Source of the DNA: Streptomyces pinistramenti
Lineage (GTDB): Bacteria > Actinomycetota > Actinomycetes > Streptomycetales > Streptomycetaceae
Length of the DNA: 64,000 bases
Assembly (NCBI RefSeq): GCF_020564935.1
Contig: NZ_JAJCXB010000003.1
Coordinates: 124,001-188,000 of the forward strand
Direction: 5' to 3'
How positions within the stretch are numbered: position 1 is the first letter of the stretch; each line of letters begins with the position of its first letter. This document shows positions 34,472-42,437 of the stretch, one piece after another. The notes below the pieces were generated by a model. That model did no database searches. It was not told the DNA's origin and was given only the letters and a program-made list of their open reading frames with translations. Position numbers and translations under genes: made by a program.

Positions 34472-35866
34472 ATGACGTCAGATACCGGGCTGCTGATCAC
34501 CGCCGCTGCCGGCATCATCGCCGTGATCATCCTGATCACGTGCCCCCTGAAGGCCCATCCGTTCCTCGCGCTCAGCCTCGGCTCGATAGCCATCGGCCTC
34601 GTCGCGGAGATGAAGCCCGAAAAGCTGATCACGTCCTTCGGCGAGGGGGTCGGCGGCGTCCTGGGCGACGTCGGCATCGTCATGGTCCTCGGCACCGTCC
34701 TGGGCACCGTGCTCGCCGAATCGGGCGGCACGCACGCCCTCGCCGAGCGGCTGACCCGAGGACGCGGCATCCGCAGCATCCCCTGGCTGGTGAGCGTGCT
34801 CGCCTTCATCGTCGGCCTGCCGCTGTTCTTCGAAGTCGCCCTGGCCGTCCTGCTGCCGCTGCTGTTCAGCCTGGCCCGCAGGGTCCAGGAGACGATGCTC
34901 GACGAGGAAGGCCGCGACGAACGCGGCCGCAAGGTGTCGCCCTACATGCTCGTCGGCGTCCCCGCGCTGGGCACCGTCGCCTCACTCCACTCCCTCGTGC
35001 CGCCCCACCCCGGACCACTGGCGGCGGCCGGCGCCGTCGGAGCCTCCGTCGGCGACACCCTCATCCACGGCCTCCCCCTCGCCCTGGTCACCATCGTCGT
35101 CTCCGGGCCGCTGCTCGCCGGGCCGCTGGCCCGCCGCGTCTTCCCGGTGCCGCCGCAGGCCCTCGTGGAGCAGTTCACCGTGCACCACGGGAGCCGCAAA
35201 CCGGCGTCGGTGTTCCTCACCGTCTTCTCCGTCCTGCTGCCGCTGCTGCTCATGCTCGCCAAGGCCGCCGAGGACCTCGCGGGCGGCAGCGGCACCCTGC
35301 ACACCTGGATCGAGTTCACCGGCGAACCCGTGATCGCCCTGCTCATCGCGATCGTCTTCGCGCTCGGCACGCTCGGCTACGGCCGCGGCCACACCGGCCC
35401 GCAGATCAAGGGCTTCATCGACTCCAGCATCCTCGCCATCGCCCCCATCCTGCTCATCATCGGAGCCGGCGGCGGCCTCAAGCAGATCCTCGTCGACTCC
35501 GGCATCGGCGAGGCCATCGCCCGCAGTACCGAGTCCTTCGGCTTCCCGCCCCTGCTGCTGGCCTGGTTCATCGCCGCCGCCATCCGCATTGCCGTGGGCT
35601 CGGCCACCGTCGCCGTGATCACCGCGGCGGGCATCGTCGCCCCCATCGTCCACACCACCCCGCAGATCAGTCCGGCCCTCGTCGTCCTCGCGCTGGGCGC
35701 GGGCTCGATCGTCTTCCCGCACGTCAACAACGCCGGCTCCTGGTACGTCAAGGAGAGCTTCGGCATGTCGCTGGGACAGATGTTCCGCAGCTTCACCGTC
35801 ATCGAGACGACCGTGTCCGTCCTGGGCCTCGCGTTGGTCCTGACCCTGGGAGAGGTCATCCCGTGA
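34472..35866 (+). CDS. GntP-family sugar-acid permease
   Basis: The ATG at 34472 (MTSDTGLLITAA) gives 464 residues with about a dozen hydrophobic segments spread over the whole length. GntP signatures are present: HPFLALSLGSIAIGL, the LVPPHPGPLAAA loop after the middle helices, and the late GSIVFPHVNNAGSWYVKE. GntP proteins are proton-coupled importers of gluconate and shorter sugar acids. It is followed without a gap (4-bp overlap) by the isomerase gene. This makes it the uptake step of the operon. Confidence 0.95.
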   Translation: MTSDTGLLITAAAGIIAVIILITCPLKAHPFLALSLGSIAIGLVAEMKPEKLITSFGEGVGGVLGDVGIVMVLGTVLGTVLAESGGTHALAERLTRGRGIRSIPWLVSVLAFIVGLPLFFEVALAVLLPLLFSLARRVQETMLDEEGRDERGRKVSPYMLVGVPALGTVASLHSLVPPHPGPLAAAGAVGASVGDTLIHGLPLALVTIVVSGPLLAGPLARRVFPVPPQALVEQFTVHHGSRKPASVFLTVFSVLLPLLLMLAKAAEDLAGGSGTLHTWIEFTGEPVIALLIAIVFALGTLGYGRGHTGPQIKGFIDSSILAIAPILLIIGAGGGLKQILVDSGIGEAIARSTESFGFPPLLLAWFIAAAIRIAVGSATVAVITAAGIVAPIVHTTPQISPALVVLALGAGSIVFPHVNNAGSWYVKESFGMSLGQMFRSFTVIETTVSVLGLALVLTLGEVIP

Positions 35867-36699
35867 CACCACCCGCCCCCGGCACCATCCGCTTCGCCGC
35901 CAACCTGAAATGGCTGTTCACCGAAGTGCCCTTCGAGGCGCGGTTCGACGCGGCCGCCGAGGCCGGATTCCGCGCCGTCGAGATCGCCGCACCCTACGTA
36001 CTCCCCGCCGCGAAGGTGCGCCGACTGCTGGACGACGCCGGTCTGCGGGCCGTCCTCATCAACTCACCAGGGGGGAGTGCGAGTTCACCGGAGCGCAACG
36101 GTTCGGCCTGCATCCCGCAGCTGCGCGACACGTTCCGTGCCGGCTTCGACCGTGCATGGGAATACGCCGACATCCTGGGCAGCCCGGTGATCCACGTGAT
36201 GGCCGGGATCCGCCCGGACGGCACCGACCGCGACACCGCCTTCGCCCAGTACGTCGAGAACATCGCCTGGGCCGCCGACCGCTGCAAGGGCTCGGGCCTG
36301 CGCCTGGTCCTGGAGACCATCAACCAGCGCGACGCACCCGGCTTCCTCCTCACCTCCCAGGAGCAGGCCGCCGACGTGATCCGCACCATCGGCGCCGACC
36401 ACATCGAGCTGCTCTTCGACATCTACCACTGCCAGGTCGGACAGGGCGACGTCACCACCCGCCTGACCGCACTGCTGCCGCTGATCGGCCACATCCAGGT
36501 CGCCGACCCGCCCACCCGCACCGAACCCGGCACCGGCGAACTGGCCTGGGACTTCCTCTTCGGCCAACTGCGCAGGCTGGGCTACGACGGCTGGATCGGA
36601 TGCGAGTACCGGCCCGCCACCACCACCCTCGACGGCCTGCACTGGCGCCGCCGCCACGAGGACCGACCCCGCACCACCGCGCAACGGAAGGCACCATGA
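35863..36699 (+). CDS. otnI: OtnI-like 2-oxotetronate isomerase (hydroxypyruvate isomerase family)
   Basis: A GTG at 35863 overlapping the permease stop gives 278 residues. The protein is an AP-endonuclease-2-like TIM barrel of the hydroxypyruvate isomerase family: RFAANLKWLFTEVPFEARF at the head, the metal Glu in VLETINQRD, His in DIYHCQ, HIQVADPP, and the last ligand Glu in WIGCEYRP. In the known acid-sugar pathway OtnI converts 2-oxotetronate to 3-oxotetronate for the OtnK kinase, which is encoded two genes downstream. Family members also act on hydroxypyruvate; operon context favours OtnI. Confidence 0.85.
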   Translation: MTPPAPGTIRFAANLKWLFTEVPFEARFDAAAEAGFRAVEIAAPYVLPAAKVRRLLDDAGLRAVLINSPGGSASSPERNGSACIPQLRDTFRAGFDRAWEYADILGSPVIHVMAGIRPDGTDRDTAFAQYVENIAWAADRCKGSGLRLVLETINQRDAPGFLLTSQEQAADVIRTIGADHIELLFDIYHCQVGQGDVTTRLTALLPLIGHIQVADPPTRTEPGTGELAWDFLFGQLRRLGYDGWIGCEYRPATTTLDGLHWRRRHEDRPRTTAQRKAP

Positions 36700-37373
36700 C
36701 ACCCCGTCCGCTCATCGCGCTGATCAGCGCGACACCCGCCGCCATCGCCCCTGCGGAGACCGGCCTGACACGCGGCTTCCCCCGCGCCGCGGCCTGGCAC
36801 CTCCTCGACGACCGGCTGCTCACCGAAGCCGCAGCCGCCGGCGGAACCACCCCCCGCCTCGAAGCCCGCATGCGCCGCCTGATCGACCACGCGCTGCACG
36901 AGAAGGCCGACGGCGTCCTGCTGACCTGCTCGCTGTACGGCGCGGTCGCCCGCACCGCCGACGCCGCAGGCGTCCCCGTACTGGCCCCCGACGACGCCGC
37001 GTTCACCGAGGCGCTCGGCGGCGGCCACGCACGGATCCTGCTCGTCGCGTCCTTCGCCGCCGCACTGTCCGACGCCGCATCCCGGCTGCACCGCGCACGC
37101 CAACTCCACGGCAGCGCAACGGACATCCGCACCGTCGTCGCGGACGGCGCACTGGACGCGACGCGGGCCGCCGACGCCGACGCGCTGGCCGCGTCCCTGG
37201 AGGGCGCCTGCCGTGCGCACAGCGGCACCGTCGACGCCGTGCTGCTCGCGCAGTTCTCGCTCGCCCCCGCGGCCACCCGGCTGTCCGCGGCCCTCGGCCT
37301 CCCCGTCATCTCCGGACCCGACGCGGCCGCCCGCCACCTGCGGGCCTTGATCGAACGGCGGGACGCCTCATGA
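36696..37373 (+). CDS. Asp/Glu racemase-like protein
   Basis: A 225-residue protein overlaps its neighbours by 4 bp on both sides. The fold resembles the Asp/Glu/hydantoin racemase superfamily: an N-terminal ISATPAAIAPAETGL strand-loop, LLTCSLYGAVA with the first catalytic-type Cys, and a mirrored half, VDAVLLAQFSLAPAATRL. In the second half the position where a racemase would carry its other Cys reads AQFS, so the two-Cys mechanism is not preserved. It may be a decarboxylase- or isomerase-like relative. Its place between OtnI and OtnK suggests a role in the same pathway that standard tetronate operons lack. Confidence 0.7.
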   Translation: MTPRPLIALISATPAAIAPAETGLTRGFPRAAAWHLLDDRLLTEAAAAGGTTPRLEARMRRLIDHALHEKADGVLLTCSLYGAVARTADAAGVPVLAPDDAAFTEALGGGHARILLVASFAAALSDAASRLHRARQLHGSATDIRTVVADGALDATRAADADALAASLEGACRAHSGTVDAVLLAQFSLAPAATRLSAALGLPVISGPDAAARHLRALIERRDAS

Positions 37374-38671
37374 TCGGAGTGATCGCCGACGACTTCACCG
37401 GCGCGACCGACGTCGCCGTCGCCTTCCGCCGCGCCGGACTGCGCTGCCTGATCGCCTTCGGTACACCGGCGGCCGACCGCGCCGCCGCCCCGCACGACGT
37501 CCTCATCGTCGCGCTCAAGAGTCGCACCACACCACGCGCCCAGGCCGTCAACGACTCGCTCGGGGCCCTCACCTGGCTCACCGCGCAGGGTGCCGGCCAG
37601 ATCTACTTCAAGTTCTGCTCCACCTTCGACTCCACACCGGACGGGAACATCGGCCCGGTGCTCGACGCCCTGGCCGGCCAACTGGACGCCCCCACCGTCC
37701 TGCTGACGCCCAGTTCACCGGAGCACGGCCGCACCCAGTACCTGGGCACCCTCTTCGTCGGCGAGCAGCCGCTGTCCGAAACCCCCATGCGGCACCACCC
37801 GCTGACCCCCATGACCGACTCCCGGCTCGTACGGGTCCTCCAGCGGCAGACCACGCGCCCCGTCGCACTCGTCCCGCACCCGGCCGTCCGCCGCGGCGCA
37901 GACGAGATCCGCCGCCGCGCGGCCCGGCGCGGCCGGGGATATCTCCTGGTCGACGCCATCGACACGGACGACCTCAACGAGATCGGCCGAGCCGTCGCTG
38001 ACCATCCGCTCGTGGCGGGCGCGGCCGGCCTCGCGGGCGGCATCGCCGCGGCCGTGGCCGACTCCCTGGCCGGTGCCACCGGCTCCCGCCCGGCCGTCGA
38101 CGACACGGACCCGGTGGGTGACGCACCGGCCGCCGTGCTCACCGGCAGCTGCTCGGCCCGCACCCTGGAGCAGATCGCCGCACACCGGTCGGCCGGACGT
38201 CCCACGTACCGTCTGGACGCCCTGGCCGACCACGATCCGGCCGCCCTCGCCCGCACCGCCCTCGCCTGGTACGACACCCAACCGTCCGCACCCGCCCCCC
38301 TGTTCCACTCCTCCCTGCCCCCCGAAGAGCTGCGAGCGGTCCAGGACGCACTCGGCGTCCAGGAATCCGCCGCCCTCCTGGAGGACGCACTGGGGCGCAT
38401 CGCGGTGGGCCTCGTCGAGCGCGGCGTGCGCCGCATCGTCGCGGCCGGCGGCGAAACGTCCGGGGCCATCGTCACGGCGCTGGGCATCACCGGTGGCGAG
38501 ATCGGCCCGGAGGCCGCCACCGGCGTGCCCTGGATTTACGGCCCCGGGAGTCATCCCCGCACCCACGAGCCGTTCGCCCTGCTCCTCAAATCAGGAAACT
38601 TCGGCGAACCCGACCTCTTCCTCCGCGCAACCCCTGCACCGACAGGAGACCCGACAGGAGACCCGGAATGA
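37370..38671 (+). CDS. otnK: OtnK-like four-carbon acid sugar kinase (DUF1537)
   Basis: The 433-residue kinase has both DUF1537 halves. The N-terminal substrate domain begins IGVIADDFTGATDVA and contains YFKFCSTFDSTPDGNIGP. The C-terminal nucleotide domain has VLTGSCSARTLEQI, a Gly-rich IVAAGGETSGAIV and the closing GVPWIYGPG. Characterised members phosphorylate 3-oxotetronate (OtnK) or threonate/erythronate (DtnK/LtnK). The pairing with OtnI and OtnC-like genes here supports the OtnK reaction, giving 3-oxotetronate 4-phosphate. Start and stop overlap neighbours by 4 bp. Confidence 0.9.
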   Translation: MIGVIADDFTGATDVAVAFRRAGLRCLIAFGTPAADRAAAPHDVLIVALKSRTTPRAQAVNDSLGALTWLTAQGAGQIYFKFCSTFDSTPDGNIGPVLDALAGQLDAPTVLLTPSSPEHGRTQYLGTLFVGEQPLSETPMRHHPLTPMTDSRLVRVLQRQTTRPVALVPHPAVRRGADEIRRRAARRGRGYLLVDAIDTDDLNEIGRAVADHPLVAGAAGLAGGIAAAVADSLAGATGSRPAVDDTDPVGDAPAAVLTGSCSARTLEQIAAHRSAGRPTYRLDALADHDPAALARTALAWYDTQPSAPAPLFHSSLPPEELRAVQDALGVQESAALLEDALGRIAVGLVERGVRRIVAAGGETSGAIVTALGITGGEIGPEAATGVPWIYGPGSHPRTHEPFALLLKSGNFGEPDLFLRATPAPTGDPTGDPE

Positions 38672-39303
38672 ATCCGCCCGACGACGCCGCACTCAGGCAG
38701 CAGATCATCCGCGCCGCCCGATCCCTGTTCGCGCGCGGCCTGACGCACGGCAGCACCGGCAACCTCTCCGTACGCAGCGGCGCACACCTCCTGGTGACAC
38801 CGACCGGGAGCAGCCTGGGCACCGTCGAGGCGCACGACCTCTCCGTCATCGACCTGCACGGCCGCCCCGTCGACGGGCCCCGGCCGTCGAAGGAGGCGTT
38901 CCTGCACGCGGCGATGCTCCGCGCCCGCAGCGGGGCCAACGCCGTCGTCCACACCCATTCCACCCACTCCGTCGCGGTGTCCTGCCTGGCCGACACCGAC
39001 CAGGACGACGTCCTCCCGCCGCTCACCGCCTATTACGCGATGCGCGTCGGCTCCCTCCCGCTCCTCGATTTCCACGCCCCCGGCGACCGCGCCCTGGAAA
39101 GCGCCGCGGAACACCTGGCGCGCGACCACAGCGCCCTTCTCCTGCGCAACCACGGCCCGGTCGTGGCCGCTGCGAGCCTCGGTGAAGCGCTCGACGCCAT
39201 CGAGGAACTGGAGGAGACCGCAAAGCTCTTCCTGCTGCTGCGCGGCATGCGCACCCGCCCCCTGACCCCCGCCCAGCGCACCGCACTCCGCACACCGCAC
39301 TGA
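38668..39303 (+). CDS. otnC: OtnC-like class II aldolase/decarboxylase
   Basis: The 211-residue class II aldolase/adducin-family protein shows GSTGNLSVR at the substrate phosphate site, the acidic residue in PSKEAFLHAAML, the zinc ligands His-x-His in VVHTHSTHSVAV and the third His in LLRNHGPVV. In the tetronate pathway OtnC decarboxylates 3-oxotetronate 4-phosphate to dihydroxyacetone phosphate and CO2. It follows the kinase with a 4-bp overlap, so the last two pathway steps are translationally coupled. Confidence 0.9.
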   Translation: MNPPDDAALRQQIIRAARSLFARGLTHGSTGNLSVRSGAHLLVTPTGSSLGTVEAHDLSVIDLHGRPVDGPRPSKEAFLHAAMLRARSGANAVVHTHSTHSVAVSCLADTDQDDVLPPLTAYYAMRVGSLPLLDFHAPGDRALESAAEHLARDHSALLLRNHGPVVAAASLGEALDAIEELEETAKLFLLLRGMRTRPLTPAQRTALRTPH

Positions 39304-39347
39304 CCACCCGCCCCGCACACCACACGCCCAGGGAACGGAACCCCGCG

Positions 39348-40040
39348 ATGCCCCTCACCCTCTTCAGCGCCCTGGCCGTCCAGGCAGCCGTCGAAGACCT
39401 CCTGCCCGTCTTCACCGCCGAGCAAGGCGTCGCCGTCGCCCCGGACTTCGACCCGACCACGGTCATCGAACGCCGCATCGCCGCAGGCGCCCGGCCCGAC
39501 GTCGTCATCGGCGTCACCTCCGCCCTGAACGCGCTCGCCCGAGCGGGCAAGGTCGCGCCCGGCTCCCTCACCCCCCTCGCCAGGACGGGCGTGGGGGTCG
39601 CCGTCGCCGGCGGCGCCGCCCGTCCGCCCCTGGCAACCCTCGACGACCTCACCACGGCCCTCGTCAGCGCCCGTTCCGTGGCCTATTCGCGCACCGGCGC
39701 CAGCGGCATCCACTTCGCCCGACTGCTCCAGGACCTCGGTATCGCCGACGAGGTGAACGCGCGGGCGACGGTGATCGAGAAGGGTTTCACCGCCCGTGCG
39801 CTCCTCGACGGGCGGGCCGACCTCGCCGTCCAGCAGCTCAGCGAGCTGGCGTTCGTGCCCGGGACCGACGTGGTGGGCCCACTGCCCGAACCGGCCCGGC
39901 ACGACACCGAGTTCACCGCCGCCCTCGCCACCGGCCCGACCGCACCCGCCGCGTCCGCCCTCCTCCACTTCCTCATCTCACCCCGGGCCCAGGCGAGTTA
40001 CCGCCGGGCGGGTCTCGAAGCACTGCCGGAAACACGGTGA
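39348..40040 (+). CDS. ModA-like substrate-binding domain protein without signal peptide
   Basis: The 230-residue protein resembles the type-2 periplasmic-binding fold of molybdate/sulfate-binding proteins: LTLFSALAVQAAVEDLLPVF at the start, VVIGVTSALNALARAGKV, the hinge AYSRTGASGIHFARLL, and a late LLHFLISPRAQASY. The first residues are already mature-domain sequence, so no signal peptide or lipobox exists and the protein should stay in the cytoplasm. No ABC permease or ATPase gene accompanies it. It may be a cytoplasmic ligand sensor or sequester a pathway acid. It ends the operon, 44 bp after the aldolase. Confidence 0.75.
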   Translation: MPLTLFSALAVQAAVEDLLPVFTAEQGVAVAPDFDPTTVIERRIAAGARPDVVIGVTSALNALARAGKVAPGSLTPLARTGVGVAVAGGAARPPLATLDDLTTALVSARSVAYSRTGASGIHFARLLQDLGIADEVNARATVIEKGFTARALLDGRADLAVQQLSELAFVPGTDVVGPLPEPARHDTEFTAALATGPTAPAASALLHFLISPRAQASYRRAGLEALPETR

Positions 40041-40054
40041 CGACGGACCTTCAC

Positions 40055-40588
40055 TCACATGGGCAGCGACAGCACACGGATCTCTCCGGCAGGCCACCGC
40101 GCACCGTCGTGCAGCGGCGTCCACAACGTCCACAGCGGCATGATCACGGGCCCGTCGGGCTGTTCGACGCGGACCTCCTGCTCCAGCGCCCGCCAGCCGA
40201 GCCGCCGGTAGAGCGGGACGAGCGTCGGCCGGCAGAAGAGAAGCCCGTGCCGCGGCCCCATCGTCCGCGCATGGTCCAGGGCCGCAGCGACGGCCAGCCG
40301 CGCCAGCCCGCGCCCTCGCAGCTCAGGAGCGACCGCCACCCCGCCGACCCCCACCACTTCGGCGCAGGCCCCGCCGATCGCCATCGGCAGCCGCACCAGA
40401 CCGGCGTGCGCGACGAGACGGCCCCGCTGCCTGACACCGAAATGAACGTCCTTGGGCAGCCACGTCAGCCCGGTGTCCGCGACACCGAAGGGATCGGCAC
40501 CGTCGCCGAGGATCTCGCGCTGCCCGGTCTTCGTGTATTCCGCGAGCCGCACCACCGCCGGCGCCGCGGAAGAGAGGCCCTCAGTCAT
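40055..40588 (-). CDS. GNAT-family N-acetyltransferase
   Basis: A 177-residue protein carries the acetyl-CoA loop in VAPELRGRGLARLAVAAAL (about residues 87-105), preceded by the beta-4 strand VVGVGGVAV and followed by PLYRRLGWRALE. The N-terminal half is divergent. Typical GNATs acetylate amines on small molecules, antibiotics or proteins; nothing here shows the substrate. It is convergent with the ModA-like gene with only 14 bp between stops. Confidence 0.85.
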   Translation of the reverse strand: MTEGLSSAAPAVVRLAEYTKTGQREILGDGADPFGVADTGLTWLPKDVHFGVRQRGRLVAHAGLVRLPMAIGGACAEVVGVGGVAVAPELRGRGLARLAVAAALDHARTMGPRHGLLFCRPTLVPLYRRLGWRALEQEVRVEQPDGPVIMPLWTLWTPLHDGARWPAGEIRVLSLPM

Positions 40589-40805
40589 CCCGCCATGATC
40601 CTCTCAACGTCCCCTCCCGAAACTCGATCTCCCCACATCTCCCGGGCCGGCCCGCGGCCGAGGAGTTCTCCGCCTGACCGGCACGGGACCACGTGCCCCC
40701 TCCGAGCCCGCCGGATGACCACGGCCCCCGGAGCCGATGCCCGGCCGAACCCCGGGCGCAGCCCCGGCCGTTGCCTCAGCTCGCCCGTCCCTGCCCGAGC
40801 GCGCC

Positions 40806-40849
40806 AAGGGCTTGCAGGGAACCAAGGTGTTGATTCCCTGCAAGTCCTT
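40806..40849. repeat. Near-perfect 44-bp palindrome, possible terminator
   Basis: CTTGCAGGGAA (40811-40821) pairs with TTCCCTGCAAG (40834-40844). The pairing continues inward as CAA/TTG around a GGTG loop and outward as AAGG/CCTT (40806-40849) with only single mismatches. It lies downstream of the GH3-like gene (stop at 40916, minus strand) and ahead of the GNAT gene, so it may end the seven-gene operon, but no T-run follows. The rest of the 327-bp gap (40589-40915) holds no gene I can support. Confidence 0.7.
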
Positions 40850-40915
40850 AGCCGCACCCCCGTCCGGGACGCCGGGCAGGATCTCGCCGAGGACGCCGCA
40901 GTTCTTCGTTTACGC

Positions 40916-42388
40916 TCAGTCGCGAACCGCCTGCGCTGAGCCCCGCCCGGCCAGCAGTTCCGCCGCGGCCCGGGTGTTCACCGCGCCCGCACCGTAGGTA
41001 CGGATGCTGGCGCCGGTCGTCAGGGCGGTGTCCTCGGGCATCCCGACCGCGATCAGGACGGCGTCGGGGCGCCCCGCCAGCAACTCGGCGACCAGCGCCG
41101 CGGCCTCCTCGGCGCGGTGCGCGTCCCGGACCGCCAGGACCAGCGGCGTGCCATCCGCCGCCGCCAGGATCGCCTTGGCGGATGCCTCGGCCGCGGAGGT
41201 ACGGATCGTCCGGGCGAGCAGGCCGAGTTCGGCGAGCGGGCCGGCCAGCTCCCAGTGGGCGTCGCCCGCCACGACGTTGCCCGCGGCGACCAGCTCGACC
41301 ACGGTGGCCGGGCCAGGCAGTGCGACCGTGCCCTCGGCCCTGACCGCACGCCGTGCCGCCTCCAGGCCGGCCGAACGGTCCGCAGGGGCGGCCCAGCGGC
41401 GCAGGTCCGCCACCCGCTGGGCCGCCGCCTCCAGGAGTTCGGCATCGAGCTCGCCCGCCCGTACCGCCGCCACCACGGCGTCCCGTACGTCGTGCCAGAC
41501 GCGCTCGCCCTCGCCCGGCCCGAGCAGCAGCAGATCGGCCCCGGCCCGGAGCGAGTCGACGGCTGTGCGGCCCAGTTCGGCCGCGGGCAGCGGACCGGCG
41601 ATGGCGATGGCCGTGCCGATCACCACGCCCTCGTAGCCGAGTTCCTCCCGCAGGAGGCCGTGCAGCAGGGCGCGGCTCAGGTTGGCCGGGTGCTCCGCGT
41701 CCAGGGCGGGGAACAGGACGTTGGCGGCCATCACCGAGCGGACCCCGGCCTCGATGGCAGAGACGAACGGGGGCAGCTCGCGGCTGCGGAAGGTGGCCAG
41801 GTCGCAGTCGACGACGGCCAGGGCGTGGTGCGAGTCGACCACCGTCGCGCCGTGCCCGGGGAAGTGCTTGGCGCAGGCCGCCACCCCCGCTGCCTGGACG
41901 GCTCCGATGAAGGCCGCGCTGTGGGCGCCCACCAGCCGGGGGTCCTGGCCGAAGGAGCGGACCCCGATGACGGGGTTGTCCGGGTCACTGTTGACGTCGA
42001 CGGAGGGCGCGAGGCTGAGGTTGACCCCGGCCGCGCGCAGGTCGGCCGCCAGCGCGGCGGCGACCCGCGCGGTGGTGCCGAGGTCGTCCGCGACGCCCAG
42101 CGCCAGGTTGCCCGGGTAGGAGCTGCCGTGGTCGGACTCCAGCCGGGTGACGTCGCCGCCCTCCTCGTCGACGCCGATCAGGGCGTCGGGGGCGGTCGCG
42201 CGCAGGGCGCGGGCGCTGTGCAGGACCGCGTCGGTGCTGCCGGCCGCGGCGTCGCCGTCCGGCGCGCCGGGGAACAGTACGAAGCCCGGCAGACCTGCGT
42301 CCAGACCGGTGTGCGCCCAGTCGGGCGCGGTGCCGGCGGTGACCCCCGGGAGCAGGCAGGTGTTGACCAGACGGTCGAGTTCACTCAT
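40916..42388 (-). CDS. GH3 (NagZ-like) protein lacking the catalytic nucleophile
   Basis: The ATG at 42388 (MSELDRL) gives 490 residues with the GH3 layout. The NagZ substrate region is present: VDEEGGDVTRL at 73-83, KHFPGHG at 174-180 and the general acid-base dyad D185-x-H187 in VVDSHHAL. The strand that normally reads V-[IVF]-S/T-D-D/A-L-x-M, with the nucleophile Asp, instead reads GVVIGTAIAIAG (254-265), so no Asp is available. The C-terminal 150 residues form a GH3_C-like domain. The protein may bind or isomerise a sugar rather than hydrolyse it. It is the last gene of the minus-strand operon. Confidence 0.85.
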   Translation of the reverse strand: MSELDRLVNTCLLPGVTAGTAPDWAHTGLDAGLPGFVLFPGAPDGDAAAGSTDAVLHSARALRATAPDALIGVDEEGGDVTRLESDHGSSYPGNLALGVADDLGTTARVAAALAADLRAAGVNLSLAPSVDVNSDPDNPVIGVRSFGQDPRLVGAHSAAFIGAVQAAGVAACAKHFPGHGATVVDSHHALAVVDCDLATFRSRELPPFVSAIEAGVRSVMAANVLFPALDAEHPANLSRALLHGLLREELGYEGVVIGTAIAIAGPLPAAELGRTAVDSLRAGADLLLLGPGEGERVWHDVRDAVVAAVRAGELDAELLEAAAQRVADLRRWAAPADRSAGLEAARRAVRAEGTVALPGPATVVELVAAGNVVAGDAHWELAGPLAELGLLARTIRTSAAEASAKAILAAADGTPLVLAVRDAHRAEEAAALVAELLAGRPDAVLIAVGMPEDTALTTGASIRTYGAGAVNTRAAAELLAGRGSAQAVRD

Positions 42389-42437
42389 GGCTGTCGTGTC
42401 CCTTGTCGAAGCGGTCGGTGCGGTGGAGGAGGGCTGG

